64,000 nucleotides of DNA from Pirellulaceae bacterium (GTDB lineage: Bacteria > Planctomycetota > Planctomycetia > Pirellulales > Pirellulaceae): assembly GCA_026004775.1 (NCBI GenBank), contig BPJU01000014.1:62001-126000 (forward strand). The letters run 5' to 3'. The notes below the pieces were generated by a model. It searched no databases. It was not told the DNA's origin and saw only the letters and a list, made by a program, of their open reading frames with translations. The position numbers and the translations under genes are program-made. Positions 63,662-64,000 of this stretch are shown here, one piece after another (position 1 is the stretch's first letter; every line of letters begins with the position of its first letter).

Positions 63662-64000
63662 TACGCTCTTCCTTCCCAACAATTCGATAAACAAGCACGA
63701 TTTCTCCTGATCGTGGCACTTTCGCTGTTTATGATGATAACAACAATATAGGAAAGAAATCACTTCGTTGATTGAATCACCGCATCCAATTGGGGTATTC
63801 CGGGCACGAGGGTGCGGCGGTGTTCTTCTACGATGCTGGCTATTTCCGCCAACACATCGGGATGTTTTTGCGCCACATCAAACTGTTCCGACGGATCATG
63901 TTCCAATTGATAGAGCAGCGGGGGATCATGAGGCACGGGAGTATCGGAGCCGGGCCCGTAAGCCGGTTGTGTATAAAAATGAGCCTTGAACGGTCCCACG
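61534..64000. repeat. Direct tandem duplication, right copy (continues beyond window)
   Basis: Matches 56184-58652 as described for the left copy. The junction lies inside the DUF3179 gene and inside the last codons of GH32. Both parents share only TCAGATG-sized homology there, so non-homologous joining is likely. Confidence 0.93.
63760..64000 (-). CDS. Sulfatase, copy 2, C-terminal 80 residues (5' part beyond window)
   Basis: Same frame and sequence as the last 79-80 codons of the sulfatase at 58413-59828 apart from one or two changes (GMPQL to GIPQL). It continues past the right edge. If the duplication is complete, cupin and full DUF3179 genes should follow outside. Confidence 0.9.
   Translation of the reverse strand, partial: VGPFKAHFYTQPAYGPGSDTPVPHDPPLLYQLEHDPSEQFDVAQKHPDVLAEIASIVEEHRRTLVPGIPQLDAVIQSTK

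Overview
The window reads as chromosomal DNA of a planctomycete, most likely of the Pirellulales/Thermogutta side of the phylum. The marker content is typical: DUF1549/DUF1553 cytochrome proteins paired with DUF1501 proteins, a PVC-type beta-propeller dehydrogenase with its CxxCH cytochrome, many secreted formylglycine sulfatases, SASA-type acetylesterases and a DUF1573-like protein. FliG shows that the lineage is or was flagellated. The placement is inferred from gene content, not from a marker tree.

Layout. 1-5.7 kb: 5' part of mutS, then a leftward esterase-sulfatase-esterase block. 5.7-8.9 kb: an accessory patch with an IS630-type remnant, a RAYT/IS200-like protein that has lost its catalytic residues, and a small array of palindromes. 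8.9-13.4 kb: leftward fliG, a haloarchaeal-type glucose dehydrogenase and an FdhF/YdeP-type molybdoenzyme. 14-20.2 kb: hydrolase plus CitG-like pair, then an Hpt protein and two tandem REC-HDOD proteins. 20.2-23.8 kb: cell-surface genes (a polytopic membrane protein and an acyltransferase-SGNH fusion). 24-30.6 kb: rightward dehydrogenase, cytochrome and two amidohydrolases.

30.6-36.9 kb is the most unusual region. It holds a 213-bp MITE with 17-bp terminal inverted repeats and an 8-bp target duplication, several nested hairpins that keep their loops while their stems change by compensation, a frameshifted Cys-rich secreted peptide gene next to two envelope-protein genes, a decayed DDE transposase, and a complete IS630-family element whose transposase ribosome-binding site can be masked by an inverted repeat.

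37-48 kb: sulfatase, modABC molybdate transporter, cobL, a BshB1-like deacetylase, an A-type Fe-S carrier with a clear terminator, isoaspartyl peptidase, another sulfatase and a conserved unknown. 48-55 kb: DUF1549/1553-DUF1501 operon, ADP-ribosylglycohydrolase and a second DUF1501 gene. 55.2-56.1 kb: low-complexity repeats. 56.2-64 kb: a direct tandem duplication with a 5,350-bp period carrying a GH32 fructan hydrolase, sulfatase, bicupin and DUF3179 gene. The junction cuts DUF3179 and replaces the C-terminus of the second GH32 copy, while the first copy carries two frameshifts.

Functionally the window is dominated by secreted breakdown of sulfated and acetylated polysaccharides, including fructan, with molybdenum uptake and one molybdoenzyme, and an unusually rich set of small repeats and mobile-element remains.
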